A stretch of 64,000 bases of DNA from Gracilibacillus timonensis. GTDB taxonomy: Bacteria; Bacillota; Bacilli; Bacillales; Amphibacillaceae. A program made the translations under genes and the position numbers. Below are positions 53,601-61,526 of the stretch, piece after piece. Under the pieces are notes generated by a model. The model ran no database searches. It saw only the letters and a list, made by a program, of their open reading frames with translations, and had not been told where the DNA came from. Position 1 is the first letter of the stretch. Each line of letters opens with the position of its first letter. The stretch spans positions 992,001 to 1,056,000 of the forward strand of contig NZ_FLKH01000012.1 of NCBI RefSeq assembly GCF_900086715.1, given 5' to 3'.

Positions 53601-53768
53601 GATGAGGTATCACTGGAGCAAGCGATTAAATGTCTTAAAGATTTACAGCAGGATCATCGAACCATTGGTGTTATCTCTCACGTAGCTCAGTTAAAAGAAG
53701 AAATCAAGGCAAAATTAGTGATTGAAACCTCACCATCTGGGTCCTCCGCAGCTTTTCGGATCGATTGA
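50664..53768 (+). CDS. sbcC: DNA exonuclease subunit SbcC (Rad50-type ATPase)
   Basis: SMC-like ATPase partner of SbcD, 1034 residues. Walker A (FLITGPTGAGKTTIFDAICY) lies near residues 31-50. Two very long, Gln/Glu-rich coiled-coil arms (about 180-500 and 545-860) flank the zinc hook CPVCG (Cys517 and Cys520). The C-terminal lobe has the signature KTLSGGEGFKTALSLALGMA and Walker B LDTLFIDEGFGTLDE. The family length is about 1050-1130, so the arms are normal to slightly short. Confidence 0.96.
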   Translation: MRAIKLELTAFGPYRNKQVIDFSKLGEEPIFLITGPTGAGKTTIFDAICYSLYGKASGMDRDQEAFRSHFAEVGEPTFVQFTFQLHDSLYCVTRSPKQQKLKARGEGYTEEVAAASLYQCNALGEWVLQSSKIKDVNEAIESMIGLDYEQFKKMIMIPQGEFRKLISENSREREEILQKIFRTHFYQQMTEAFKEKASKLSDEIAKLDWKYQQAIAKLPSEWIDQALPADVTDQLEDRLRQLTEQKQQEEHIQTELAEKLQRLQEAYYQMKQLLEAFQQYEQLQQQQAELISAQPTVNKHREELELAKIADQVYPLEQQAKEREEERQIQYKQLQTLTQQYQQSEENYQDVKRRYVVEKDREQERTDLQFELKKQQELLSQMDRFHRLQEKLQTSKVKLDQEEKDSAEWGERLEKLDQLRKKIYQDKDELQFIKERTFELFQQQEKYKQVIQMVAEFVQKERERQEFGEQVQKESQRVKELQSKQKQQEETCHHIEIQQQEQLSSYLATTLTSGEACPVCGSTTHPSPAEPTDALVLQDELEQAKQRLRDIQQETNQAELAVLQVEQSLKNNQQQRQHMADQLEWPVTDRSLDDIQQHEQQLEEKRQQLNDEHKRLMAEQETITTRLSANQQEVDRYDEYKQQQMNIEQKHQATQQEYHQYAAEYKQLQQQMPEHIDSDQAFQDKVASLEKEVTQQIQTWENIQLELETALTDKNKKESAYHEAVKYDRQLQEKAEAAKQQFHQTLLEYGFKKQADYQEALRSSQEKVRLEEVINRHNKQKDLVQHQMQELDKQIAQKQKPDLAKADKEIQQVSAEKELANERLQHRKQQLQQLQETIGQTNQLTKEKKELEKEYLHVGELADLARGDNSARLSLERFVLATFLDEIVLQANLRLSQMTDHRFQLLRSESLAKRGAQSGLDLEVLDHYTGKQRSVKTLSGGEGFKTALSLALGMADIVQAHAGGVQLDTLFIDEGFGTLDEVSLEQAIKCLKDLQQDHRTIGVISHVAQLKEEIKAKLVIETSPSGSSAAFRID

Positions 53769-53830
53769 CGGCATGATATGACATGATCTAACAATAAATA
53801 ACAATTATATGTCAGTTCCTGCGCTTGCCC

Positions 53831-53864
53831 AGGAAATAATCGAAGTCAAGAGAGATTATTTCCT
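53831..53864 (+). terminator. Hairpin after sbcC
   Basis: AGGAAATAATC / GATTATTTCCT is an 11-bp perfect stem with a 12-base loop about 60 bp after the stop codon. The T run is weak. Confidence 0.55.
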
Positions 53865-53943
53865 CTCTTGGCTAATGACCTATAACTTTTTGCAGGTGGG
53901 AACATATACTATATAGCAACTAGTGTATGGAAGGAGAATGTCT

Positions 53944-54456
53944 ATGTTTCGACCACCTAATCAACCTCCATTCTTTCAGCAGCAACAGATGCCGCCTCCA
54001 TCATCCTTTATGTCGCCCTTTCCGAACCAAGGTCCCAGCTCGTTTGTACCGAATCAAGCAGCTAATCCAAGAGGTCTCCAAGGTTTGCTGCAACGATTTT
54101 TACCGTCGCGAGGTGCTGCCGGCGCAGCACAATTGCCAGCCAATATAGCGAGCGGTGCTGCCTCAACCGGTTCCGGTCTAACCAATACCTTGTCAAATGT
54201 GCAGCAAGTAATGAAGGTTGCCCAACAGGCTACGCCACTCATTAAAGAATATGGACCAATGGTTAAGAATGCACCGAAATTAATCAATATGATGAAGGCA
54301 TTAAGTGACATTAATAGTGAGGAAGAAGAAGAGGCGGAAGTAACAGCCGAAACTGCGGAAGAAGTTATTCCAATTGCAGAGGACGCAGAAAAGGGGGAAT
54401 GGGCGGAGCCAGAAGAGCAGACGTCACGCGAATCCCAACCGAAACTTTTCTTCTAA
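53944..54456 (+). CDS. YqfQ/VrrA-like protein
   Basis: 171 residues, probably a spore- or envelope-associated protein; YqfQ-like proteins of Bacillus are poorly characterised. The N-terminal third is rich in P, Q and F (MFRPPNQPPFFQQQQMPPPS). A middle helical segment (QQVMKVAQQATPLIKEYGPM, VKNAPKLINMMKALSD) is the conserved part, and the tail is strongly acidic (EEEEEAEVTAETAEEV). ATG 53944 gives good spacing from AAGGAG (53931-53936); ATG 53938 is too close to it. No signal peptide is visible. Confidence 0.75.
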   Translation: MFRPPNQPPFFQQQQMPPPSSFMSPFPNQGPSSFVPNQAANPRGLQGLLQRFLPSRGAAGAAQLPANIASGAASTGSGLTNTLSNVQQVMKVAQQATPLIKEYGPMVKNAPKLINMMKALSDINSEEEEEAEVTAETAEEVIPIAEDAEKGEWAEPEEQTSRESQPKLFF

Positions 54457-54546
54457 ATAAGTAACCAACAAACAGACCACTTGCATTTTTTGCAGGTAAA
54501 TAGCAGAATAATTAGTAAGAATGTATCGATATAGGAGGCTTTTTTC

Positions 54547-55509
54547 ATGACAGATCAAGCAATAGAAAAAGCAATTTTTGCCGGTGGTTGTTTTTGGTGT
54601 ATGGTAGAACCTTTTGACCAACAGCCAGGTATTAAACAAGTGATTTCTGGATATACGGGTGGGGATAAACCAAATCCAACTTATGAAGAAGTCTGTACGA
54701 ACACAACAGGCCATCGAGAAGCAGTCGAGATTACATTTGATCCAACGGTTTTTCCTTATGAGAAACTACTATCGCTTTTTTGGAAACAAATAGATCCTAC
54801 TGATGCAGGAGGACAGTTCCATGATCGAGGTGAATCCTATAAAACAGCGATTTTCTATACCAATGATCGCCAGAAAAAACTAGCTGAGGCGTCCAAACAG
54901 GAACTGGAGGAAAGCGGGAAGTTTAATCAATCTATAGCAACAGATGTCCTACCGGCTAAGACCTTTTATCCCGCTGAAGAAAAGCATCAAGATTATTATA
55001 AAAAACAAAGATTTCACTATAAAATGTATAAAAAAGGGTCCGGCAGGGAAGATTTTATCAAACGAAATTGGTCTAAAACGCCAAATAAAGCGGAGTTAAA
55101 AGAAAAATTAACACCCATACAATACCATGTGACACAAGAAAACGGGACGGAACGCCCGTTCGATAATGAATATTGGAATAATAATCAGCAAGGAATTTAT
55201 GTCGATATTGTGAGTGGCGAACCTTTATTTTCCACCACTAATCAATATGATGCTGGATGTGGTTGGCCAAGCTTCACCAAACCATTGAATCGAAACGCTT
55301 TAAATGAAAAAATGGATACTTCCCATGGAATGAGAAGGATTGAGGTCAGAAGTGATGAGGCTAATTCCCATCTGGGACACATCTTTGACGACGGTCCTAT
55401 TGATCAAGGTGGTATGCGATATTGTATCAACTCAGCAGCCTTGCGATTTATCCCTAAAGATGAATTAGAAGAGAATGGACTGGAAGCATACCGAACCCTC
55501 TTTGAATAA
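54547..55509 (+). CDS. msrAB: Bifunctional methionine sulfoxide reductase MsrA-MsrB
   Basis: Repairs both S- and R-methionine sulfoxide. In the 320-residue fusion the MsrA half (1-155) has the catalytic Cys15 in FAGGCFWC and the conserved GYTGG. The MsrB half (about 175-320) has YDAGCGWPSFTKPL, RRIEVRSDEANSHLGHIFDD and the catalytic Cys in GGMRYCINSAALRFIP. The zinc-binding CxxC pairs seen in many MsrB enzymes are absent. B. subtilis encodes the two as separate genes near ponA, whereas here they are fused and located elsewhere. Confidence 0.96.
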   Translation: MTDQAIEKAIFAGGCFWCMVEPFDQQPGIKQVISGYTGGDKPNPTYEEVCTNTTGHREAVEITFDPTVFPYEKLLSLFWKQIDPTDAGGQFHDRGESYKTAIFYTNDRQKKLAEASKQELEESGKFNQSIATDVLPAKTFYPAEEKHQDYYKKQRFHYKMYKKGSGREDFIKRNWSKTPNKAELKEKLTPIQYHVTQENGTERPFDNEYWNNNQQGIYVDIVSGEPLFSTTNQYDAGCGWPSFTKPLNRNALNEKMDTSHGMRRIEVRSDEANSHLGHIFDDGPIDQGGMRYCINSAALRFIPKDELEENGLEAYRTLFE

Positions 55510-55526
55510 ATTCTATAGAAAATAGA

Positions 55527-55559
55527 GTTGTCCATCAGTGCAGTTTGCTGATGGGCAAC
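55527..55559 (+). terminator. Hairpin terminator of msrAB
   Basis: GTTGTCCATCAG / CTGATGGGCAAC is a 12-bp stem with one G-T pair. No T run follows. Confidence 0.6.
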
Positions 55560-55668
55560 ATCCATTACTGTAAATGAAAACGATTGATATTATAACATGA
55601 TCCGGGGGATGTGGTTGGAGACCCTCAGACAATAAAATATGTTTCCAGAAATATGAAAGAGGATGTTT

Positions 55669-56712
55669 ATGCCTTTGCAAATTGGTTATCTTATAATGAT
55701 GTATACCGTTGGTTTATTGGGTACTGGGTTGTTTTACATTTTACATATACCACTGCCATGGATCTTGGGTCCCTTAATCGCTATATTTACATTAAATTCC
55801 TTTATCAAACCTTCCTTACATCAATCAAAGTCGCTTTTACAGTGGAGCTTTCTGATTACGGGGGCCCAAATCGGGACCAATTTCACCGAGGACACATTAG
55901 CACAAGTCTTGCCGTACTTTATTCCTTTTTTATTAATGACCGTCATTCTTGTTTTCATCTGTATTAAAAGTGGAGAATGGATGGCTCAATATGCAGAAAT
56001 TGACCGCACGACAGGTATACTAGGAAGTGTTCCTGGCGGTTTGTCCGTTATGTTGGAAATTAGTGATTCGGTCAAGGCGAATACCGGTATGGTTGCGATT
56101 TTCCATACCATTCGTTTAATGAGTGTGTTGATGTTAGTACCTATGTTAGTGATGTTTTTGTTTACTCCTGAGCAAAGCGGAGGTATTTCTTCTGAAGAGG
56201 TGATTCCGCTAAATGGTTGGACGATTGCTCTATTTATTGCCTTATTTGGTTTGGCGTATCTCGTTCGTTTTAAAATGCCTGCTCCGTTTGTATTGATACC
56301 GATGTTTATCATTGCTATTTTACGAATTATATCCATTCCTGTCAGTGATGTGCCGATTGAAATATACCATGTGGCTCAACTGTCTATTGGCATTCATTTA
56401 GGATTATCGATTTCTTTTTCTGATTTTAAAACTATTGGCCGCTATTCTTTTTTATTCTTTTTATTTTCGACAGCGCTCATTGCTATATCTGCCTTATTCG
56501 GTTATTTATTATCTCTTTGGTCCAGTCTGACGTTTGCTACGGCAATGCTTAGTTTAGCACCTGGAGGGCTAGTAGAAATGGCAATAACGGCCCATGAAGT
56601 AAACGCAGATCCTGCCATTGTTGGTTCCTTACAATTAATTAGGATGTTGTTTATCAGTTTGATTCTTCCTTTTGTGTTGAAAAAGGTGTTCACACAACAT
56701 AGTAGTCAATAA
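55669..56712 (+). CDS. AbrB-family (PF05145) membrane protein
   Basis: Integral membrane protein of 347 residues made of two repeated halves, each with several helices and the typical LPWILGPLIA... and GSVPGGLSVMLEIS / SLAPGGLVEMAITAHEVNAD motifs. The family is annotated as AbrB or ammonia-monooxygenase-like; its transported substrate is unknown. The name refers to E. coli AbrB, not to the Bacillus transition-state regulator. ATG 55669 is preferred over ATG 55663, since AGAGG ends right before the latter. Confidence 0.88.
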   Translation: MPLQIGYLIMMYTVGLLGTGLFYILHIPLPWILGPLIAIFTLNSFIKPSLHQSKSLLQWSFLITGAQIGTNFTEDTLAQVLPYFIPFLLMTVILVFICIKSGEWMAQYAEIDRTTGILGSVPGGLSVMLEISDSVKANTGMVAIFHTIRLMSVLMLVPMLVMFLFTPEQSGGISSEEVIPLNGWTIALFIALFGLAYLVRFKMPAPFVLIPMFIIAILRIISIPVSDVPIEIYHVAQLSIGIHLGLSISFSDFKTIGRYSFLFFLFSTALIAISALFGYLLSLWSSLTFATAMLSLAPGGLVEMAITAHEVNADPAIVGSLQLIRMLFISLILPFVLKKVFTQHSSQ

Positions 56713-56793
56713 TATTATTATGTAAACTAAAATGAAAAAGCTCTTGTAATCAGCCAAATATATGTTTATGATAAAGGTGGGGAGGGATAATAG

Positions 56794-56997
56794 ATGATTC
56801 ACCATGGTTGGGAAAACAATGAGACCTTGAAAAAAGTAAAATGTATACACACTAACGCAAAAAAATATAAAGTGGATTCGGTATTAACAGTAGGTAATTT
56901 ATATGAAGTCAAAAATGAAACGGATGAATTTTATTTTATCATAGATAATACCAATCGCATGGCTGGCTTCAAAAAAGATTATTTTGCGGATGCCTAA
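56794..56997 (+). CDS. Small conserved protein (67 aa), possibly DUF6501
   Basis: A 67-residue soluble, beta-rich product, MIHHGWENNETLKKVKCIHT, VLTVGNLYEVKNETDEFYFI and IDNTNRMAGFKKDYF. The pattern of a short SH3-like barrel recalls the DUF6501 proteins of Bacillaceae, held loosely. GTGGGGAGGG precedes the ATG. Function unknown. Confidence 0.8.
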   Translation: MIHHGWENNETLKKVKCIHTNAKKYKVDSVLTVGNLYEVKNETDEFYFIIDNTNRMAGFKKDYFADA

Positions 56998-57077
56998 TGT
57001 TTATTCAAAGAAAATAAAGGGAAAATTAAGTAATAAAACATATTTTTAGTAATAGATTCTCCATAGGAGCTGATGAA

Positions 57078-57644
57078 ATGAAAAGAATTCTATTAATTCG
57101 ACATTGCCATGCACCAGGGCAGCATAGTGATTCCCCGTTATCGAAGAATGGTATTAAACAAGCCCATGCATTATCGTGGAAGTTGGAAAATATGAGTTTC
57201 CAAATAGATCGTATTATTTCCAGCCCTTATTTACGTGCCCAGGAAAGTATTAAACCCTTTGCGGAGAAACAGCATGTGGATATTGAGATAGATGACCGGT
57301 TAAAAGAACGTATCCTAAGTGAAGAGCCGGTAGATGACTGGATGGATATACTAGAGGAATCTTTTCAAAATTCACACTTTAAATTACCTGGTGGAGAATC
57401 ATCCACAGAAGCATATGATCGTGGAGTAGCAGTCTTAAACACTTGTATCCAAGATGAAACGAGCGAGAATATTGCGATCGTCACCCACGGTAATTTACTG
57501 GCACTGATGTTAAGAAAGTTTCGTGTTGATTTTGGTTTTCAAGAATGGAAAACATTAACAAATCCTGACATTTTCCTAATCCAACGCATCGGTGGAGAGT
57601 TTATTACAGAAAGAATATGGGACGATACCAAAAGTTATGACTAA
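57078..57644 (+). CDS. Histidine phosphatase family protein
   Basis: 188 residues. The phosphohistidine motif RHCHA is at 8-12 (the common form is RHGxT, so Gly is replaced by Cys), with the conserved SPYLRAQESIKPFAE and the second catalytic His in IAIVTHGNLLAL. The substrate is unknown. It is not closely related to the histidine phosphatase at 9751, whose motif is RHGES. Confidence 0.9.
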   Translation: MKRILLIRHCHAPGQHSDSPLSKNGIKQAHALSWKLENMSFQIDRIISSPYLRAQESIKPFAEKQHVDIEIDDRLKERILSEEPVDDWMDILEESFQNSHFKLPGGESSTEAYDRGVAVLNTCIQDETSENIAIVTHGNLLALMLRKFRVDFGFQEWKTLTNPDIFLIQRIGGEFITERIWDDTKSYD

Positions 57645-57649
57645 ATAAC

Positions 57650-57677
57650 TTGCAAACTCGACAAATTGAGCTATAAT
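57650..57677 (+). promoter_or_regulatory. Promoter of the ferredoxin gene
   Basis: TTGCAA (57650-57655) and TATAAT (57672-57677) are 16 bp apart, with about 70 bp of leader before the start codon. Confidence 0.65.
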
Positions 57678-57756
57678 GGTATTCGTTTTTACGAAAATAT
57701 GATAAGATAAACATATGTCAAGCTACATAGAGAGTTAGTGTAAAGGAGGGACAGTC

Positions 57757-57996
57757 ATGGCATTTATTATTACTTCACCTTGTGAGGCTGAAAAATCAGG
57801 CGAATGTGTAGAAGTTTGCCCTGTTGATTGTATAGAGGAAGGCAAAGATATGTTTTATATCGATCCGGATATCTGTATTGATTGCGGTGCATGTGAAGCG
57901 GTATGCCCCGTTGAAGCAATCTATATGGAAGACGAGGTACCGGATGAGGAACACGAATATATTGCACTGAACCGCAAATTTTTTGAAGAAAAGTAA
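57757..57996 (+). CDS. fdxA: Ferredoxin with two Fe-S clusters (Bacillus 7Fe/8Fe type)
   Basis: 79-residue electron carrier closely similar to Bacillus ferredoxins. The N-terminal Cys set (SPCEAEKSGECVEVCPVDCI) and the second set (CIDCGACEAVCP) would hold one [3Fe-4S] or [4Fe-4S] and one [4Fe-4S] cluster. The acidic C-terminal extension is typical. AAAGGAGGG precedes the ATG, and a strong terminator follows. Confidence 0.95.
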   Translation: MAFIITSPCEAEKSGECVEVCPVDCIEEGKDMFYIDPDICIDCGACEAVCPVEAIYMEDEVPDEEHEYIALNRKFFEEK

Positions 57997-58034
57997 GATT
58001 TTTCAATATGCTTCGAAAAGAAACATTCATAAAG

Positions 58035-58076
58035 ACGACTGCACATATTCTTCAGAAGGTGCAGTCGTTTTTATTT
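58035..58076 (+). terminator. Terminator of the ferredoxin gene
   Basis: A 10-bp perfect stem (ACGACTGCAC / GTGCAGTCGT) followed by TTTTATTT. Confidence 0.9.
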
Positions 58077-58218
58077 ATTATTATAACCTTTTTGCTAGAC
58101 ATAATGAAGATGGGGCTGTCATCAGTTGGGTCTGGTAGATAAAATATTGAAACTATTTGCTCGTTTTTTTCGTATAGTTCGTATAGATGGATGAGAGATT
58201 TTTTAGGGGGCAATACGC

Positions 58219-59550
58219 ATGATGAAAAGATTATGGATCGTCACCGCCTTAGTGGTGTTAGTGAGTTGCGCAAATCAGTCAGAAGAAGATGTCGAGACAA
58301 AATCTCGTGATTTGCTTTCTTTACTTGCAGATGGTTCCTATCAAACGCTAGTGGAGGATTATTATGCAGAGACACTTCAGGAGCAATCAACTGCGGCTGA
58401 CTTACAACATAGTTGGGAAACAAATAAAGGAGACAACTTTATCGAATTAGGTGAACTGAATGCAACTACGCAACAGGATTATACGATCATAGAAACAGAA
58501 GCAAGATTTGAAGAGACGTCAGTACATATCAGATTAACGTGGAATGAAGATGAAAAGCTGCAAGGAATATACATACAAGCGAATACACAAGAGGTGGAGA
58601 AGAGTCAGCCTCCGGAAGATGTAACCGAGGAAGAAATCGTCCTTAACCAAGGGAAGGCGTATGAATTGTCTGGTAGGATAACTATGCCGACAAAGACAGA
58701 TGCAGAAAGTCCGATTCCTGGTGTAGTGTTGGTGCATGGTTCTGGGCCCTCTGATATGAATGAGGCCATCTATGCTTATCAACCATTCCAAGATATAGCT
58801 TACGGCCTAGCAGAGCAAGGAATAGCTGTTCTGCGTTATCACAAGCGTACCTATCAATACGGAGAAGAGTTGATGGAAGACGTGGGGAATAAGCTTACGG
58901 TCCAGGAAGAAACGATAGATGACGCAGTGGAGGCAGCAAAGTTGTTACAAGAGGATGAACGAATCGATCGAGTATACATTATCGGGCATTCACTCGGTGG
59001 CATGCTAGCCCCGCGCATCGGTCAGCAGGCAGAAACGGAAGGTCTAGTAATACTGGCAGGTTCTCCACGATTCTTTTGGGAAATCATTTCGGACCAACAG
59101 TTAGCAGCTATCCCATCAGACATGGATGAAGAAGAAAAAGCACAATATGTTGAGGAAATAGAAAAGCAAAAAGAACTTGCTTCTAGTATGCTGGATGTGT
59201 CGGATGAAGCAGCTGCTCAACAGGAAATTTATGGAGTCAGCGGTTATTATTTAAAAGAAATGGCACAATATGACGCAGGACAAATCGCATTAGAATCAGA
59301 CAAACCTCTATTGATTTTACAAGGTGAGGCGGATTTTCAAGTTAGTATGGAGCACGATTTCTCCGAATGGCAGGAGCTGATGCACAATCACTCATTAGCT
59401 ACGTTAAAAAGTTATCCTGAATTAAATCATTTCTTTATCGAATCACAGGGAGAACAGCAAGGAACTGTTCAAGAGTACACCATTCCAGATCATGTAGATG
59501 AACAAGTTATTTCCGACATAGCCGAGTGGGTATTTCAACAAGGAGGGTAA
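58219..59550 (+). CDS. DUF3887 / alpha-beta hydrolase lipoprotein
   Basis: 443-residue lipoprotein (signal peptide with lipobox ending VLVSC). The N-terminal DUF3887 domain (about 25-125) precedes an alpha/beta hydrolase fold (about 150-440) with the oxyanion segment VHGSGPSDMN, the nucleophile Ser in YIIGHSLGGML, Asp in LQGEADFQV and His in YPELNHFFIE. It is probably a surface esterase or peptidase-like hydrolase of unknown substrate. The next gene, 3 bp later, encodes a DUF3887 domain alone. Confidence 0.9.
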   Translation: MMKRLWIVTALVVLVSCANQSEEDVETKSRDLLSLLADGSYQTLVEDYYAETLQEQSTAADLQHSWETNKGDNFIELGELNATTQQDYTIIETEARFEETSVHIRLTWNEDEKLQGIYIQANTQEVEKSQPPEDVTEEEIVLNQGKAYELSGRITMPTKTDAESPIPGVVLVHGSGPSDMNEAIYAYQPFQDIAYGLAEQGIAVLRYHKRTYQYGEELMEDVGNKLTVQEETIDDAVEAAKLLQEDERIDRVYIIGHSLGGMLAPRIGQQAETEGLVILAGSPRFFWEIISDQQLAAIPSDMDEEEKAQYVEEIEKQKELASSMLDVSDEAAAQQEIYGVSGYYLKEMAQYDAGQIALESDKPLLILQGEADFQVSMEHDFSEWQELMHNHSLATLKSYPELNHFFIESQGEQQGTVQEYTIPDHVDEQVISDIAEWVFQQGG

Positions 59551-59553
59551 AGC

Positions 59554-60003
59554 ATGAAAAAAATCATTTGGGTATTATGCATAGGGTTATTTACGCTTGT
59601 GGCATGTAATGATGACGATGATACAGTCATATTATCATCAGATGAAGAGGAAGAGCAAACAAATGAAGAGATAGCTCCAGCAGATCAAGACGAAGACGTA
59701 CCAAGTGAGGTAACAATGGCTGCTGATTCTTTTCTATCATCCTTTGTCCATGAAGAATTTGACGCGGCAGCAGAGAATTTAAGCGCTGAAGTGAGCGCTG
59801 AATTAGGTTCTACTGAATTGCAGCAGTTATGGCAGCAGCTTAAGGAACAATATGGTGATTTTATTGATTATGAATACCAACAATCGCAACAAGTAAATGG
59901 TTTTTATGTGCAGAGCTATGCAGGACTATTCTCAGGTGAAGAAATTACCTTTGAGGTGACGGTAGATCAAGCTGATCAAATAGCGGGTTTTTATTTGAAA
60001 TAA
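59554..60003 (+). CDS. DUF3887 lipoprotein
   Basis: 149 residues: lipoprotein signal peptide MKKIIWVLCIGLFTLVAC, a very acidic linker (Asp/Glu-rich, about 19-50), then one DUF3887 domain (about 55-149; ADSFLSSFVHEEFDAAAENL, LQQLWQQLKEQYGDFIDYEY). It resembles the N-terminal domain of the upstream gene. It may be a stand-alone partner of the hydrolase. Its function is unknown. Confidence 0.88.
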   Translation: MKKIIWVLCIGLFTLVACNDDDDTVILSSDEEEEQTNEEIAPADQDEDVPSEVTMAADSFLSSFVHEEFDAAAENLSAEVSAELGSTELQQLWQQLKEQYGDFIDYEYQQSQQVNGFYVQSYAGLFSGEEITFEVTVDQADQIAGFYLK

Positions 60004-60008
60004 GCGTA

Positions 60009-60036
60009 AAGCCAAAGAGCTGATTCTCTTTGGCTT
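60009..60036. terminator. Bidirectional terminator between the convergent lipoprotein and acylphosphatase genes
   Basis: AAGCCAAAGAG / CTCTTTGGCTT is an 11-bp perfect stem. It serves both converging transcripts and includes the acylphosphatase stop codon. Confidence 0.8.
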
Positions 60037-60310
60037 AACCTTTAATACCAAACGATGTAAACCCAGGATCGCCTTTAAGTTTAGTCACATCTGCCTCTTG
60101 CACCTTGGCAAATCGTGAAGGGCCTTGTTTGATTTGGGTAATAAAGTTTTTCATATCTTGATCATCAGCCGTTGCCTCGATTAAGACACTGCCATCATCC
60201 TCATTCCTTACCCAGCCGAACACGTGATGTTCCATGGCTAGTTGCTGGGTAAAAAAACGAAATCCTACACCCTGCACTCTTCCTCTAACGTGTATACGCA
60301 CATATTTCAT
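60035..60310 (-). CDS. Acylphosphatase
   Basis: Small enzyme (91 residues) that hydrolyses acyl phosphates such as 1,3-bisphosphoglycerate. The phosphate-binding loop GRVQGVGFRFF with the catalytic Arg, and the catalytic Asn in GWVRNEDDGSV, are intact. I use the ATG at 60310, giving MKYVRIHVRG. An in-frame GTG three codons upstream is part of the GAGGTGA binding site. Confidence 0.95.
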   Translation of the reverse strand: MKYVRIHVRGRVQGVGFRFFTQQLAMEHHVFGWVRNEDDGSVLIEATADDQDMKNFITQIKQGPSRFAKVQEADVTKLKGDPGFTSFGIKG

Positions 60311-60371
60311 TTTAATCACCTCTATTTACATGATATCATAGTTAAAAAGCTAGCAAAAAGAGAAAGGGTAG

Positions 60372-61364
60372 ATGAATGTGAAAAGGCTTTCTTATGCAGG
60401 GTTAGTTGATTTTAAAATAGGCCATGCGACCAATGAACAAGCATTAACCGGCTGTACGACGGTGATTTGTCCGGAAGGTGCTGTTGCAGGCGTAGATGTA
60501 AGGGGTGGCGCTCCAGGTACAAGGGAAACAGACCTCTTGCAACCAACGAATACCGTGGAACAAGTCCATGCTGTATTTCTTGCTGGTGGGAGTGCTTTTG
60601 GGTTGGAGGCAGGCTCTGGAATCATGCGCTTTCTAGAAGAAAAACAAATTGGTATGGATACTGGAGCGGCTAAGGTTCCGATTGTACCAGGTGCTATTTT
60701 ATTTGACCTTGGTGTGGGAGATGCTCGTATTCGTCCGGATCAAGCATTAGGGTATCAAGCGGCTTTAAACGCTTGGGAAAACTCATTTGAAGTGAGCGGT
60801 GGTAATGTCGGGGCAGGTACTGGTGCCACAGTGGGTAAATTGCTTGGTGAAGATTATCTGATGAAATCAGGCATAGGGTATGCTGGACTTCAAGTAGGGG
60901 AAGTGCAACTAGCAGCCGTTGTCGCCGTAAATGCTATCGGTGATATTTTTGACCCTGCCACTCATACCCAAATAGCTGGTCTCTATGATCGAGAGAAAAA
61001 GCAGTTATTAAACACGAATGATTGCCTGACAGCCCAATTCGAACAGGACGGTACAGTGGCGAATAGAGACAATTCTGGCAAAAATACCACTATCGGCGTC
61101 GTCATGACCAATGCTAAGTTAACCAAATCACAAACAAATAAAATAGCCCAGCTTGCCCATAACGGTATAGCACGCACGATTCAACCTGCCCATACAGCGA
61201 TGGATGGTGACACCTTGTTTGCGATGTCGAGCAGCAGAGTTGATGCACCAGTTGATTTGGTCGGAATGCTGGCAACGAGGGTGGTTGAATCAGCCATCGT
61301 CCATGCTGTTAAAGAGGCGGATGCCGTCGGTAATATTCCTTCTTATCATTCCATAGGTTTTTAA
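60372..61364 (+). CDS. P1 family peptidase (DmpA/S58-type, Ntn-like)
   Basis: 330 residues. Members are self-processing N-terminal nucleophile aminopeptidases. Conserved features are GHATNEQALTGCTTVICPEG, VRGGAPGTRETDLL, LAGGSAFGLEAGSGIMRFLE and GGNVGAGTGATVGK. NTTIGVVMTNA (about 238-248) provides the likely autoprocessing site, with Thr239 as the new N-terminal nucleophile. The physiological substrate is unknown. It has no signal peptide. Confidence 0.9.
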   Translation: MNVKRLSYAGLVDFKIGHATNEQALTGCTTVICPEGAVAGVDVRGGAPGTRETDLLQPTNTVEQVHAVFLAGGSAFGLEAGSGIMRFLEEKQIGMDTGAAKVPIVPGAILFDLGVGDARIRPDQALGYQAALNAWENSFEVSGGNVGAGTGATVGKLLGEDYLMKSGIGYAGLQVGEVQLAAVVAVNAIGDIFDPATHTQIAGLYDREKKQLLNTNDCLTAQFEQDGTVANRDNSGKNTTIGVVMTNAKLTKSQTNKIAQLAHNGIARTIQPAHTAMDGDTLFAMSSSRVDAPVDLVGMLATRVVESAIVHAVKEADAVGNIPSYHSIGF

Positions 61365-61481
61365 CTTGCTTCTCCCTTTGTGAGTCTAGTTAAAGAAAAT
61401 AGGTGCCAACATCTCATACCTAAGGGAATGACAGACATATACCACAAAAACATTGTACTTCTTCCTATTTCATGATAAAGT

Positions 61482-61502
61482 AAATCGTAATGATTACGTT
61501 TT
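61482..61502 (+). promoter_or_regulatory. Zur-type operator
   Basis: AAATCGTAATGATTACGTTTT matches the B. subtilis Zur box core TCGTAATNATTACGA at 14 of 15 positions. It lies 25 bp before the start codon of the oxidoreductase gene. Fur and PerR boxes (GATAATnATTATC, TTATAATnATTATAA) fit clearly less well because of the CG dinucleotides. Confidence 0.75.
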
Positions 61503-61526
61503 TTACAAGTGAAAGAAGGTATATAT

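Noticed and set aside
55611-55967. A 118-codon plus-strand frame before the AbrB-type gene
   Set aside because: It overlaps the start of the membrane protein gene in another frame, and the AbrB-type frame has the motifs and the good binding site.
61482-61502. The palindrome before the oxidoreductase read as a Fur or PerR box
   Set aside because: Both consensus boxes are purely A/T around GATAAT or TATAAT repeats. The CG at both arms matches Zur instead.
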